NCBI RefSeq assembly: GCF_018847975.1
Contig: NZ_CP072597.1
Coordinates: 1,396,001 to 1,460,000, forward strand
Length of the DNA stretch: 64,000 bases
DNA from: Lysobacter sp. K5869
Lineage (GTDB): Bacteria > Pseudomonadota > Gammaproteobacteria > Xanthomonadales > Xanthomonadaceae
Direction of reading: 5' to 3'
Shown here one piece after another: positions 56,351 through 64,000 of this stretch. Position 1 is the first letter of the stretch. Each line of letters starts with the position of its first letter. The notes under the pieces were generated by a model. It was not told where the DNA came from. It saw only the letters and a list, made by a program, of their open reading frames with translations, and did no database searches. The translations under genes and the position numbers were made by a program.

Positions 56351-57007
56351 TCAGGCCTCGCGGCCGTAGGCGGCGCGGTAGGCGAGCAGGCGTTCGCGCT
56401 GGGCGGCGAACTCGGCGCTGGCGCCGGTGAAGGCGAGCAGATCGTCCAGCCCGGCGATCGAGATCACGGGCAGGCCGTGTTCGATTGCGACAGTTTCTGC
56501 CGCCGAGCGTCGGGATTGTGCAGGGTCGACGGCTTCCTGCCGGTCGAGCGCGATCACGATCCCGGCGACCGTGCCGCCGGCCTCGCGGATCAGCCCCAGC
56601 GCTTCGCGGATCGCGGTGCCGGCGGTGATCACGTCGTCGACGATCAGCACCCGCCGCCCGGCCAGCGGCGCGCCGATCAGCATCCCGCCCTCGCCGTGGC
56701 TCTTGGCTTCCTTGCGGTTGAACGCCAGCGGCAGGTCGCGGCCGCGGCCGGCGTACTCGCAGCCCAGCGCGCTGGCCAGCGGGATGCCCTTGTAGGCCGG
56801 GCCGAACAGCAGGTCGAACTCGAGCCCGGCGGCGTCGACCGCGTCGGCGTAGCAGGCGGCCAGCGCGGCCAGCGCGGCGCCGGAGTCGAAGCGGCCGGCG
56901 TTGAAGAAGTAGGGACTGACCCGGCCGGACTTGAGGGTGAACTCGCCGAAGCGCAGGGCGTCGGCCTTGAGGGCCAGTTGCAGGAAGCGGGTGCGGTGGT
57001 CGGTCAT
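56351..57007 (-). CDS. pyrE: Orotate phosphoribosyltransferase
   Basis: A 218-residue PRTase converting orotate and PRPP to OMP in pyrimidine synthesis. PRPP motif VLIVDDVITAGTAIREAL, catalytic-loop region FNRKEAKSHGEGG. ATG 57007 overlaps the stop of the upstream acetyltransferase as ATGA. Confidence 0.96.
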   Translation of the reverse strand: MTDHRTRFLQLALKADALRFGEFTLKSGRVSPYFFNAGRFDSGAALAALAACYADAVDAAGLEFDLLFGPAYKGIPLASALGCEYAGRGRDLPLAFNRKEAKSHGEGGMLIGAPLAGRRVLIVDDVITAGTAIREALGLIREAGGTVAGIVIALDRQEAVDPAQSRRSAAETVAIEHGLPVISIAGLDDLLAFTGASAEFAAQRERLLAYRAAYGREA

Positions 57008-57564
57008 GGCGCGGTCGCAGTGGGGGAAGGGGAGGCGGGGGCGAGCCGGAACAGCATCAGGTGCTGCGGGCCGGACGGGCCGCCGTGGTAGAGCTCGCCG
57101 GTGTCGTAGAACCCGGCCTTCAGATAAGCCGCGATGGCCGGCTGGTTGCGCACGTTCACCGTCAGTGCCAGCAGGCGCCGTTCCGGGTAGCGCCGGCGCA
57201 GGTCCTCGATGCAGGCGCGCATCGCCGCGGTGCCGTAGCCGCGGCCTTGCTCGCGCTGGTCGATCGCGTACGCGCGCAGGCCCACGCTGGGCTCGCCCAA
57301 AGCCCGGCCCGCGATGGCCTCGACGCTGAAATCCAGGCGGTAGAAGCCGACCACGCGCTCGCCGGCCAGCACCGCCATGGCCTCGCTGTTCGGGTCCAGG
57401 CGGGTCTGTTCGAGGTTGTAGGCGGTGTCGCCGACGAACTGCAGTTGCTCCGGCGCGACCTGCAGCGCGCGCACGGACGGAGCCAGCATCGGCGAGACCA
57501 CGCCGACCCGCACGGCGGGCGGCGCGGGACGGTCGGTCGCGGAGGTTTCGGTCATGCGCGGCAT
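57004..57564 (-). CDS. GNAT-family N-acetyltransferase
   Basis: A 186-residue acetyltransferase with motif A in REQGRGYGTAAMRACIEDL and a C-terminal NQPAIAAYLKAGFYDTGE. Acceptor unknown. Start may be 57564 (MPRM) or 57555 (MTET), neither with a clear ribosome site. Translationally coupled to pyrE downstream. Confidence 0.85.
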   Translation of the reverse strand: MPRMTETSATDRPAPPAVRVGVVSPMLAPSVRALQVAPEQLQFVGDTAYNLEQTRLDPNSEAMAVLAGERVVGFYRLDFSVEAIAGRALGEPSVGLRAYAIDQREQGRGYGTAAMRACIEDLRRRYPERRLLALTVNVRNQPAIAAYLKAGFYDTGELYHGGPSGPQHLMLFRLAPASPSPTATAP

Positions 57565-57621
57565 GATACCCGCGCCCGGCCGGTTGCTATGATCGTGCGC
57601 ACTTCCTGCCCCGGAACGCGC

Positions 57622-58395
57622 ATGCGCATCATCAGTTTCAACGCCAACGGCCTGCGTTCGGCCAAGACCAAAGGCTTCTTCGACTGGTTCAAGGCCCAAA
57701 ACGCCGACGTGTTGTGCGTGCAGGAGACCAAGGCCCAGGAGCACCAGCTCGCCGGCCCGGAGTTCCTGCCCGACGGCTACCGCGCGTTCTTCCGCGACGC
57801 GATCACCAAGAAGGGCTACAGCGGCGTGGCGATCTACGCCAAGCGCGAGCCCGACGAAGTGCGCACCGCGCTGGGCTGGGCGCCGTTCGACGACGAAGGC
57901 CGCTACATCGAAGCGCGCTTCGGCAATCTCAGCGTGGTCTCGTTCTACATCCCCTCGGGCTCGTCCGGCGATCTGCGCCAGGGCTTCAAGTTCGAGGTGA
58001 TGGAGTGGCTCAAGCCGATCCTCGATCAGTGGTTGGCGAGCGGCCGCGACTACGTCCTGTGCGGCGACTGGAACATCGTGCGCAGCCGCCTGGACATCAA
58101 GAACTGGACCAGCAACCAGAAGAACTCCGGCTGCCTGCCGCCCGAGCGCGATTGGCTCAACGGCGTGTGCGCCGACGACAGCGGCTGGGTCGACGCCTAC
58201 CGCGCGCTCAACGCCGAAGGCCAGGACTACACCTGGTGGAGCAACCGCGGCGCCGCGCGCGCCAACGACGTGGGTTGGCGCATCGACTACCAGTTCGCCA
58301 CCCCGAGCCTGCGCGCCAAGCTGCGCGGCTGTTCGATCCTGAAAGACCCGCGCTTCTCCGACCACGCGCCGTTCACGGTCGACTATGACGTCTGA
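57622..58395 (+). CDS. xthA: Exodeoxyribonuclease III
   Basis: A 257-residue AP endonuclease/3' exonuclease: NANGLRSA, LCVQETKAQE with the metal Glu, CGDWNIVRSRLDI and the catalytic FSDHAPFTVDY. Role in base-excision repair. The last 11 bp overlap the AmpG-like gene. Confidence 0.95.
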   Translation: MRIISFNANGLRSAKTKGFFDWFKAQNADVLCVQETKAQEHQLAGPEFLPDGYRAFFRDAITKKGYSGVAIYAKREPDEVRTALGWAPFDDEGRYIEARFGNLSVVSFYIPSGSSGDLRQGFKFEVMEWLKPILDQWLASGRDYVLCGDWNIVRSRLDIKNWTSNQKNSGCLPPERDWLNGVCADDSGWVDAYRALNAEGQDYTWWSNRGAARANDVGWRIDYQFATPSLRAKLRGCSILKDPRFSDHAPFTVDYDV

Positions 58396-59812
58396 GGCCG
58401 GCGCCTCGAACGCGGCCGACTCCGCGCCCGCCGCCGCGCCCGCGCGGCCGGCCAAGAAGGGCTGGCGGCTGGTGCTGAGCAACCTCGGTCAGCCCAAAGT
58501 GCTGACCATGCTGCTGCTCGGCTTCAGCTCGGGCATCCCGATCTACCTGGTCGGCAACACGCTCGGCTACTGGATGCGCGAGAACGGCATCGAGCTGGAC
58601 ATGATCGGCTTCCTGTCCTGGGTCGGTCTGGCGTATTCGCTGAAATTCGCCTGGGCGCCGCTGGTCGACAAGATCGACGCGCCGGTGCTGGGCCGCTGGC
58701 TCGGCCGCCGCCGCGGCTGGATGCTGTTGTCGCAGATCGTCGCCGCGGCCGCCTTGGTCGGCATGGCGCTGGTCGAACCGCGCCAAGGCCAGTTGCTGCT
58801 CGGCGGCGTCGCGCTCAACCAACTCACCGTGTTCGGCGCGCTGGCGCTGGTGGTGGCGTTCGCTTCGGCGACCCAGGACATCGTCATCGACGCCTGGCGC
58901 ATCGAGAGCGCCGACAACGGCGAGCAGCAAGGCCTGCTGACCTCGACCTCGACCTTGGGCTATCGCGGCGCGCTGTTGGTCACCGACTCGCTGATCCTGA
59001 TCCTGGCCGCGCACGCGGGCTGGCAGCTGTCGTACGAAATCATGGCGCTGCTGCTCGCGGTCGGCGTGGTCGCCACGCTGACCGCGCGCGAGCCGCAGGC
59101 CAGCGTGATCGCCGCGGCCACGCCGCACCCGGCGCTGTTCACCGCGCGCGGCCTGTTCGACGCGATGATCGGCCCGTTCGTGGCCTTCTTCCGCCAGCAC
59201 GGCCGCATGGCCCTGCTGATCCTGCTGGCGATCAGCCTGTACCGCCTGCCGGACTTCCTGCTCGGGCCGATGGCCAACCCGTTCTACGCCGACCTGAAGC
59301 TGGACAAGGAAACCGTCGGCGCGGTGCGCGGCTCGTTCGGGCTGGTCGCGACCATCGCCGGCGTCGCCGCCGCCGGCCTGACCGCGGTGCGCTTCGGCTT
59401 CATCCCGACGTTGATCGCAGGCGCCGTGCTCGGCCCGGCCTCGAATCTGGCCTTCGCCTATCTGGCCCTGCACGGCAACGATTCGACCGTGTTCACCTCG
59501 GCCATGGTCATCGACAACTTCTGCAACGGCTACGCCGGGGTCGCCCTGGTCGGCTACATGTCGAGCCTGACCAACGTCGGCTACACCGCCACCCAGTACG
59601 CCCTGTTGAGTTCGTTCTATGCCTTGCTGGGCAAGCTGCTCAAGGGCCTGTCCGGGGTCGCGGTGACCGAGCTGGCGGCCGGGCGGACCTTGCTCGAGGG
59701 CTATGCGCTGTTCTTCGTCGGCACCGCCGTGGTCGGCGTGCCGGCGCTGCTGCTGTGCCTGGCGCTGGCGTGGCGGCGGCCGGCGGCGGTCGCGGATCCG
59801 GCCGCGCCGTAA
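58385..59812 (+). CDS. ampG: AmpG-like MFS permease
   Basis: A 475-residue membrane protein with 12 or more helices and the AmpG hallmarks: MLLLGFSSGIPIYLVGNTLG, SLKFAWAPLVDKIDAP, FASATQDIVIDAWRIE. It imports GlcNAc-anhydroMurNAc muropeptides for cell-wall recycling; anmK, which phosphorylates the recovered anhydroMurNAc, lies 2 kb away, consistent with that role. Confidence 0.88.
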   Translation: MTSEAGASNAADSAPAAAPARPAKKGWRLVLSNLGQPKVLTMLLLGFSSGIPIYLVGNTLGYWMRENGIELDMIGFLSWVGLAYSLKFAWAPLVDKIDAPVLGRWLGRRRGWMLLSQIVAAAALVGMALVEPRQGQLLLGGVALNQLTVFGALALVVAFASATQDIVIDAWRIESADNGEQQGLLTSTSTLGYRGALLVTDSLILILAAHAGWQLSYEIMALLLAVGVVATLTAREPQASVIAAATPHPALFTARGLFDAMIGPFVAFFRQHGRMALLILLAISLYRLPDFLLGPMANPFYADLKLDKETVGAVRGSFGLVATIAGVAAAGLTAVRFGFIPTLIAGAVLGPASNLAFAYLALHGNDSTVFTSAMVIDNFCNGYAGVALVGYMSSLTNVGYTATQYALLSSFYALLGKLLKGLSGVAVTELAAGRTLLEGYALFFVGTAVVGVPALLLCLALAWRRPAAVADPAAP

Positions 59813-59891
59813 CCGGCGGCCGGCTGGAGTGAGCGTGCCCGCAAACCCGTGTTCCTGAACGCGGTTCGGCCAATTTTGTGTTGCGCAGCGC

Positions 59892-60254
59892 ATGCCCGGG
59901 ATGGCAACTTGCCACGCAGTGACCGACATCATCTTGCACAACCTAGATCCCGTTCTCTCCGACCGGCTGCGCCGGGTAGCGGAGGCGCGCGGCTGGAGCC
60001 TGCAACGCACCGCCCTGCACCTGATCGAGACCGGCCTGTTCGCGGTCGAAGCCGAGATGGCCGGCCGCTTCGAGGCCCACGACAGCGACGCGCTGCAAGA
60101 AGCCATCGCCGCCCTGGAAGGCATTCCCAGCGACCCCGGCTTCGCCTTGATCGGCCGCGCCGAGCCCAAGGAAGCGCCGGTCCAGCGCCCGTCCGGCCCG
60201 GACCTCAGCGGCCTGGAACTGCTGGAAGAATTCCGCCCCGACCGCGACGGCTGA
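59892..60254 (+). CDS. Small ribbon-helix-helix-like protein
   Basis: A 120-residue protein. The N-terminal third (TDIILHNLDPVLSDRLRRVA, then EARGWSLQRTALHLIETGL) looks like an Arc/MetJ-type ribbon-helix-helix, the fold of antitoxins and small repressors. The rest is acidic and Pro-rich. No toxin gene is next to it. Start 59892 or 59901 (both ATG). Function unknown. Confidence 0.65.
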   Translation: MPGMATCHAVTDIILHNLDPVLSDRLRRVAEARGWSLQRTALHLIETGLFAVEAEMAGRFEAHDSDALQEAIAALEGIPSDPGFALIGRAEPKEAPVQRPSGPDLSGLELLEEFRPDRDG

Positions 60255-60264
60255 GCGCTCTCCC

Positions 60265-60410
60265 TGTAGGAGCGGCGTAAGCCGCGACCGCGCCAGCCCG
60301 AACAACAACGCACCAATCCGCCGCCCGGACCGTGCCATCGTCGCGCCTTCCCGCACTCAAGCGCCCTTCCGCCGCAGGCCCCCTGTAGGAGCGGCGTAAG
60401 CCGCGACCAC
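60265..60410. repeat. Two direct REP-like elements 119 bp apart
   Basis: TGTAGGAGCGGCGTAAGCCG near 60265 and again near 60384. The spacing nearly equals the 121-bp period of the array at 44141, suggesting that the same longer unit was copied here and has diverged. Confidence 0.75.
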
Positions 60411-60493
60411 GCCAATCCAACGACGACGCATCGAGCGGGTCCTCAAGTCGCCCCCGGCCGAGTTTCCCCGGCCGTCCATCGCCCCCGCCGCCA

Positions 60494-61642
60494 TCAGGCA
60501 GCCGGATGCACCACCCCAAGCACCCGCAACCCCTTCGCCCCGGTCACGCTGGGCAAATTCCCCGGCAACCCCGCCAGCGTCTGCCGCGCCAGCCACGCGA
60601 ACCCCATCGCCTCGACGAAATCCGGATCCAGCCCGAACGCCGCGGTCGTCTCCACCACCGCCTCCGGCAGCAGCGCCGCCAGCCGCGCCAGCAGCGCGCC
60701 GTTGCGCACCCCGCCGCCGCAGGCCAGCACCCGCCGCGTGCGCGGCTGCTGCGCGCGCAGGGCTTGGGCGATGCTGACCGCGCTGAGCTCCAGCAGCGTC
60801 GCCTGCACGTCCTGCGGCCGCTCGCCGCCGCTCAGGCGGGTGTCGACCCAGCCCAACTGAAACTGCTCGCGCCCGGTGCTCTTGGGCGGCGGCAGCGCGA
60901 ACCAGGGCTCGTCCAGCAACCGCGCCAGCAGCGCCGGGTCGACCTCGCCTTGGGCGGCGAACGCGCCGTCGGCGTCGAAGGCCTGCCCCAGGTGGCGCAG
61001 CGCCCAGGCGTCCATCAAACAATTCGCCGGCCCGGTGTCGAACCCGCGCACCTCGCCGCGCGCCGGCAGCAGGGTGAAGTTGGCGATGCCGCCGAGATTG
61101 AGCGCGGCGCGGTCCTCGCCGGGCGAGCCCAGCCGCGCGGCATGGAACGCCGGCATCAACGGCGCGCCGTGGCCGCCGGCGGCGACGTCGCGGCGGCGGA
61201 AATCGGCGACCGTGGCGATACCGGTGCGCTCGGCGATCACCGCGCCGTCGCCGATCTGCCAAGTGAAAGGATGCCGGCCGTCGAACGCCGCGCCGCCCGG
61301 GCGATGGCGCACGGTCTGGCCGTGCGAGCCGATCGCCGCGACCTGCGCGGCGGCGACGCCGGCCTCGTCGAGCAAGGCCAGCGCGGCGGCGGCGAAGGCC
61401 TCGGCGGTCTGGATATCGAGCGTGCCCAGCTCTTCCAGCGAACGCGCATCGCCGCCCTGGCCGAGCGCGACCAGACGCTCGCGCAGCGCCGCGTCCCAGG
61501 CGTAGGTGCGGCCGAGCACCAGCTCGCACCGCGTCGGCGCGGCGCCGGCGTGGAAGCGCACCAGCGCGGCGTCGATGCCGTCGGCGCTGGTGCCCGACAT
61601 CAGTCCCAGGAACAGGCCCGCGGGGGCGGCGACATCGCTCAT
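60494..61642 (-). CDS. anmK: Anhydro-N-acetylmuramic acid kinase
   Basis: A 382-residue sugar kinase with the AnmK start [40 protein letters not shown] and [12 protein letters not shown]. It phosphorylates anhMurNAc with ring opening in peptidoglycan recycling. ATG 61642 starts MSDVAAPAG after GGAA. Downstream of the M23 peptidase gene on the same strand, but a terminator lies between. Confidence 0.95.
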   Translation of the reverse strand: MSDVAAPAGLFLGLMSGTSADGIDAALVRFHAGAAPTRCELVLGRTYAWDAALRERLVALGQGGDARSLEELGTLDIQTAEAFAAAALALLDEAGVAAAQVAAIGSHGQTVRHRPGGAAFDGRHPFTWQIGDGAVIAERTGIATVADFRRRDVAAGGHGAPLMPAFHAARLGSPGEDRAALNLGGIANFTLLPARGEVRGFDTGPANCLMDAWALRHLGQAFDADGAFAAQGEVDPALLARLLDEPWFALPPPKSTGREQFQLGWVDTRLSGGERPQDVQATLLELSAVSIAQALRAQQPRTRRVLACGGGVRNGALLARLAALLPEAVVETTAAFGLDPDFVEAMGFAWLARQTLAGLPGNLPSVTGAKGLRVLGVVHPAA

Positions 61643-61895
61643 GATTCGGTTCCGTCGGCGCGCGCGGCGCCGGCAATGTTTAGGAGTCCGCGCCGCCACC
61701 GATCGCGTGGCCGACGCACCGTCGCGCAGCATCCCGGCATTCGCGGCAAAAAACAAAGGGGCGCGCGGAGCGTTCTGCCGGACGACTTCGCAAGGCCGCC
61801 GGACGAGCGGGCGGTGCCGCGCAAGCGAACGAAGCGGTGGCAGGGCGCGAAGCCTCGCCGACGCCCGCACCGAAGAGCCCGGAAACGCGGGCCAA

Positions 61896-61920
61896 CAAAA
61901 AGGGCCCCGAGGGGCCCTTT
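61896..61920 (-). terminator. Terminator after the M23 peptidase gene
   Basis: AAAGGGCCCC/GGGGCCCTTT stem with a 2-base formal loop, ending in TTTTTG on the minus strand. It closes the M23 gene before anmK. Confidence 0.8.
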
Positions 61921-61942
61921 GTCGTCGCGACCGCCGCGCCGC

Positions 61943-63430
61943 TCAACCGCGCGAGGTCTTTTTCTTCTTGGTCTTCGCCACCGCCACGGCCTTGCCGGCG
62001 GCCGCCGGCGCCGCGACCGGCGCGGCGGTCGGGCCGGCATCGGCGTAGATGACGTTCTCGACCTGACGGATGCGCGCCAGCGCCACCGCGTTCTGCTGGC
62101 GGAACTGCGTCAGCGCCACGCCGCTGAGCGGCTCCGGCGGCGGCATGGTGATCGACAGCGGATTGCGGTGCACGCCGTTGACCCGGAATTCGTAATGCAG
62201 GTGCGGCCCGGTGGCCAGCCCCGAGGCGCCGACGTAGCCGATCACCGTGCCTTGCGGAATGCGCTGGCCCGGCTTGATCTTGCTGAAGTTCGACATGTGG
62301 CCGTACAGCGTGGTGTAGCCGCGGCCGTGATCGAGGATCACCGCGCGGCCGTAGCCGCCCTTCCAGCCGACGAACTGCACGCGCGCGTCGCCGGCGGCCA
62401 TGATCGGCGTGCCGGTGCCGGCCGCGTAGTCCACGCCGGCGTGCATGCGGATGCTGCCCAGCACCGGGTGGCGGCGGCTGCCGAAGCCCGAGGTCAGGCG
62501 CGCGTACGGGATCGGCATGCGGATGAAGCTCTTCTTCAGCGGACGGCCGTCGCCGGTGAAGTACTCGGGCTTGCCGCCGCGGTCGAAGCGGAAGCCGGTG
62601 TGCAGCTTGCCGTCGCTGGTGAAGGTCGCGGCCAGGATCGGGCCGGTGCTGATCAGCTCGCCCTCGCGCCAGGTCTGCTCGACCACCACGCTGAAGCGGT
62701 CGTCGCCGCCGACGTCCTCGTTGAAGTCGATGTCGTACTTGAAGATGTCGTCGGTCAGCGTGTTGATGTTGGCCGGAGTCAAACCGACCTTGCGCGCCGA
62801 ACGGAACAGCGACTTGCCGACCTTGCCGCTGAGCACCACGGTGCGCACCTGGCTCTGGCGGGCGATGACTTTCTTATCGGTGACCTTGTCGCCGGCGATG
62901 CTCAGCTCGACCCGATGGCCTTCGTCCTGGTCGTAGCGGAAGGTGCGCAGCGAGCCGTTGACCGGAATGTCGAAGCCCAGCTCGGTGCCCGGCTTCATCC
63001 GCATCAGCGCGTCGCGCGCGCCGGGCTGCTCGAGGATCTGGCTCATCGTGGACTTGGGGATGTCCATGTCCTTGAACACCGAGCCCAGGGTCTGGCCGCG
63101 GTTGACCCGCACCAGCTGCCAGCTGTCGCCGGTTTCGCCCTTGAGCCGGGCCAAGGTCAGCGGCGGCAGCGCCAGGGCCAGCGACTGGCGCGGCTCGTGC
63201 GCGCGCACCGAGGCGGTGGACTGGCTGAAACCGGGAATCACCGCGGCGATCATCATGCCCAGGGTGGCGAACAGGCCGGCCTGGACCCATTGGCGGCCGG
63301 TCCAACGGCCGTTGAAGCCGTCGGACAGATGGCGCGCCAGAACCTTCCGTTTCAGTGCTTTCTCGCGCAGGGCTTTCAGGCGTTCGCGTCGTTCGGCGCC
63401 CACACTGGAAGCCTGCTCGGGTACTGTCAT
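61943..63430 (-). CDS. M23-family peptidoglycan endopeptidase, membrane-anchored
   Basis: A 495-residue protein: one N-terminal helix (WVQAGLFATLGMMIAAVIPG), an OapA/LysM-like region, then a LytM/M23 domain with zinc ligands in MHAGVDYAAGTGTP and HLHYEFRVNG. Probably a DD-endopeptidase of the MepM/YebA type that opens cross-links during growth. Lys/Ala-rich tail. ATG 63430 follows GAGG. Confidence 0.92.
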   Translation of the reverse strand: MTVPEQASSVGAERRERLKALREKALKRKVLARHLSDGFNGRWTGRQWVQAGLFATLGMMIAAVIPGFSQSTASVRAHEPRQSLALALPPLTLARLKGETGDSWQLVRVNRGQTLGSVFKDMDIPKSTMSQILEQPGARDALMRMKPGTELGFDIPVNGSLRTFRYDQDEGHRVELSIAGDKVTDKKVIARQSQVRTVVLSGKVGKSLFRSARKVGLTPANINTLTDDIFKYDIDFNEDVGGDDRFSVVVEQTWREGELISTGPILAATFTSDGKLHTGFRFDRGGKPEYFTGDGRPLKKSFIRMPIPYARLTSGFGSRRHPVLGSIRMHAGVDYAAGTGTPIMAAGDARVQFVGWKGGYGRAVILDHGRGYTTLYGHMSNFSKIKPGQRIPQGTVIGYVGASGLATGPHLHYEFRVNGVHRNPLSITMPPPEPLSGVALTQFRQQNAVALARIRQVENVIYADAGPTAAPVAAPAAAGKAVAVAKTKKKKTSRG

Positions 63431-63467
63431 GGAAGGAATCCTCGGACGAGGTGTGAAGGCCACGTTG

Positions 63468-63503
63468 CGGCGCTACCATAGACACGCGAGCAGTACGCGT
63501 CAA
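63468..63503 (-). promoter_or_regulatory. Sigma-70-type promoter of the M23 peptidase gene
   Basis: On the minus strand TTGACG (63503-63498), a 17-bp spacer and TATGGT (63480-63475) fit the sigma-70 consensus, placing the transcript start near 63468, about 38 bp before the start codon. Confidence 0.65.
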
Positions 63504-63570
63504 ACCCTTGTCCTGAATAGGGTTTTCGCCACTGACGGGTATAGTTTCGTTTAACCCCCAATTAACCTGA

Positions 63571-64000
<430 letters not shown>

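Overview
The window is very GC-rich DNA from a Lysobacter-like member of the Xanthomonadaceae. This is inferred from gene content: a YeiH/LysR pair, a radC-coaBC-dut-algC block in xanthomonad order, a sigma factor of the type paired with Ser/Thr kinases in xanthomonads, xanthomonad-type RiPP-like peptide genes, and many dispersed GTAGGAGCGGCG-type palindromes. No rRNA, tRNA, insertion sequence or CRISPR array was seen. Both window edges cut genes (aceB on the left, tyrS on the right).

Layout. 1-2.7 kb holds the glyoxylate shunt (aceB, aceA). 2.7-6 kb holds a YhcG-type nuclease-fold protein and a secreted S9 peptidase. 6.3-12.9 kb holds a cyclic-nucleotide-binding GGDEF protein and then a RiPP-like set: a class III cyclase with TPRs, an NHLP-type peptide, a SagB-related dehydrogenase and a nitronate monooxygenase. 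13-18.8 kb is mostly housekeeping (alpha/beta hydrolase, small metal-binding protein, AraC regulator, comM, ubiK, PII). 18.8-24 kb is a MacB-like efflux operon headed by a small secreted peptide. 24.4-27.7 kb is a Ser/Thr kinase-TPR gene translationally coupled to an ECF sigma factor. 28.2-33.1 kb is a compact class III lanthipeptide operon (a 52-residue precursor not previously marked as a gene, LanKC, ABC exporter). A NarL-type two-component pair follows to 35.4 kb. The remainder is an S41 peptidase, LysR/YeiH, polyamine synthesis (speE, speA), a beta-hydroxyacid dehydrogenase, a SPOR protein and argS, radC, split coaC/coaB, dut and algC, a secreted GH5-like enzyme, pyrE, xthA, an AmpG-like permease, anmK, an M23 peptidase and tyrS.

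Main points of interest. (1) The lanthipeptide precursor carries two consecutive S-x2-S-x3-C motifs, the pattern of labionin rings, and a perfect 16-bp stem-loop separates it from its synthetase gene. (2) A 38-bp element, 33/38 identical, lies upstream of both the lanthipeptide precursor and the small secreted peptide, flanking the sigma/kinase operon on both sides. It is a good candidate for the promoter or operator of that regulon, which would tie the lanthipeptide operon and the efflux operon to one signalling unit. (3) A second, separate RiPP-like locus at 7-13 kb couples a cyclase to a peptide gene that overlaps it tail to tail. (4) CoaBC, usually one fused protein, is encoded here as two ATGA-overlapping genes. 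(5) A palindromic repeat family occurs as perfect long hairpins, inverted pairs and a 121-bp tandem array.
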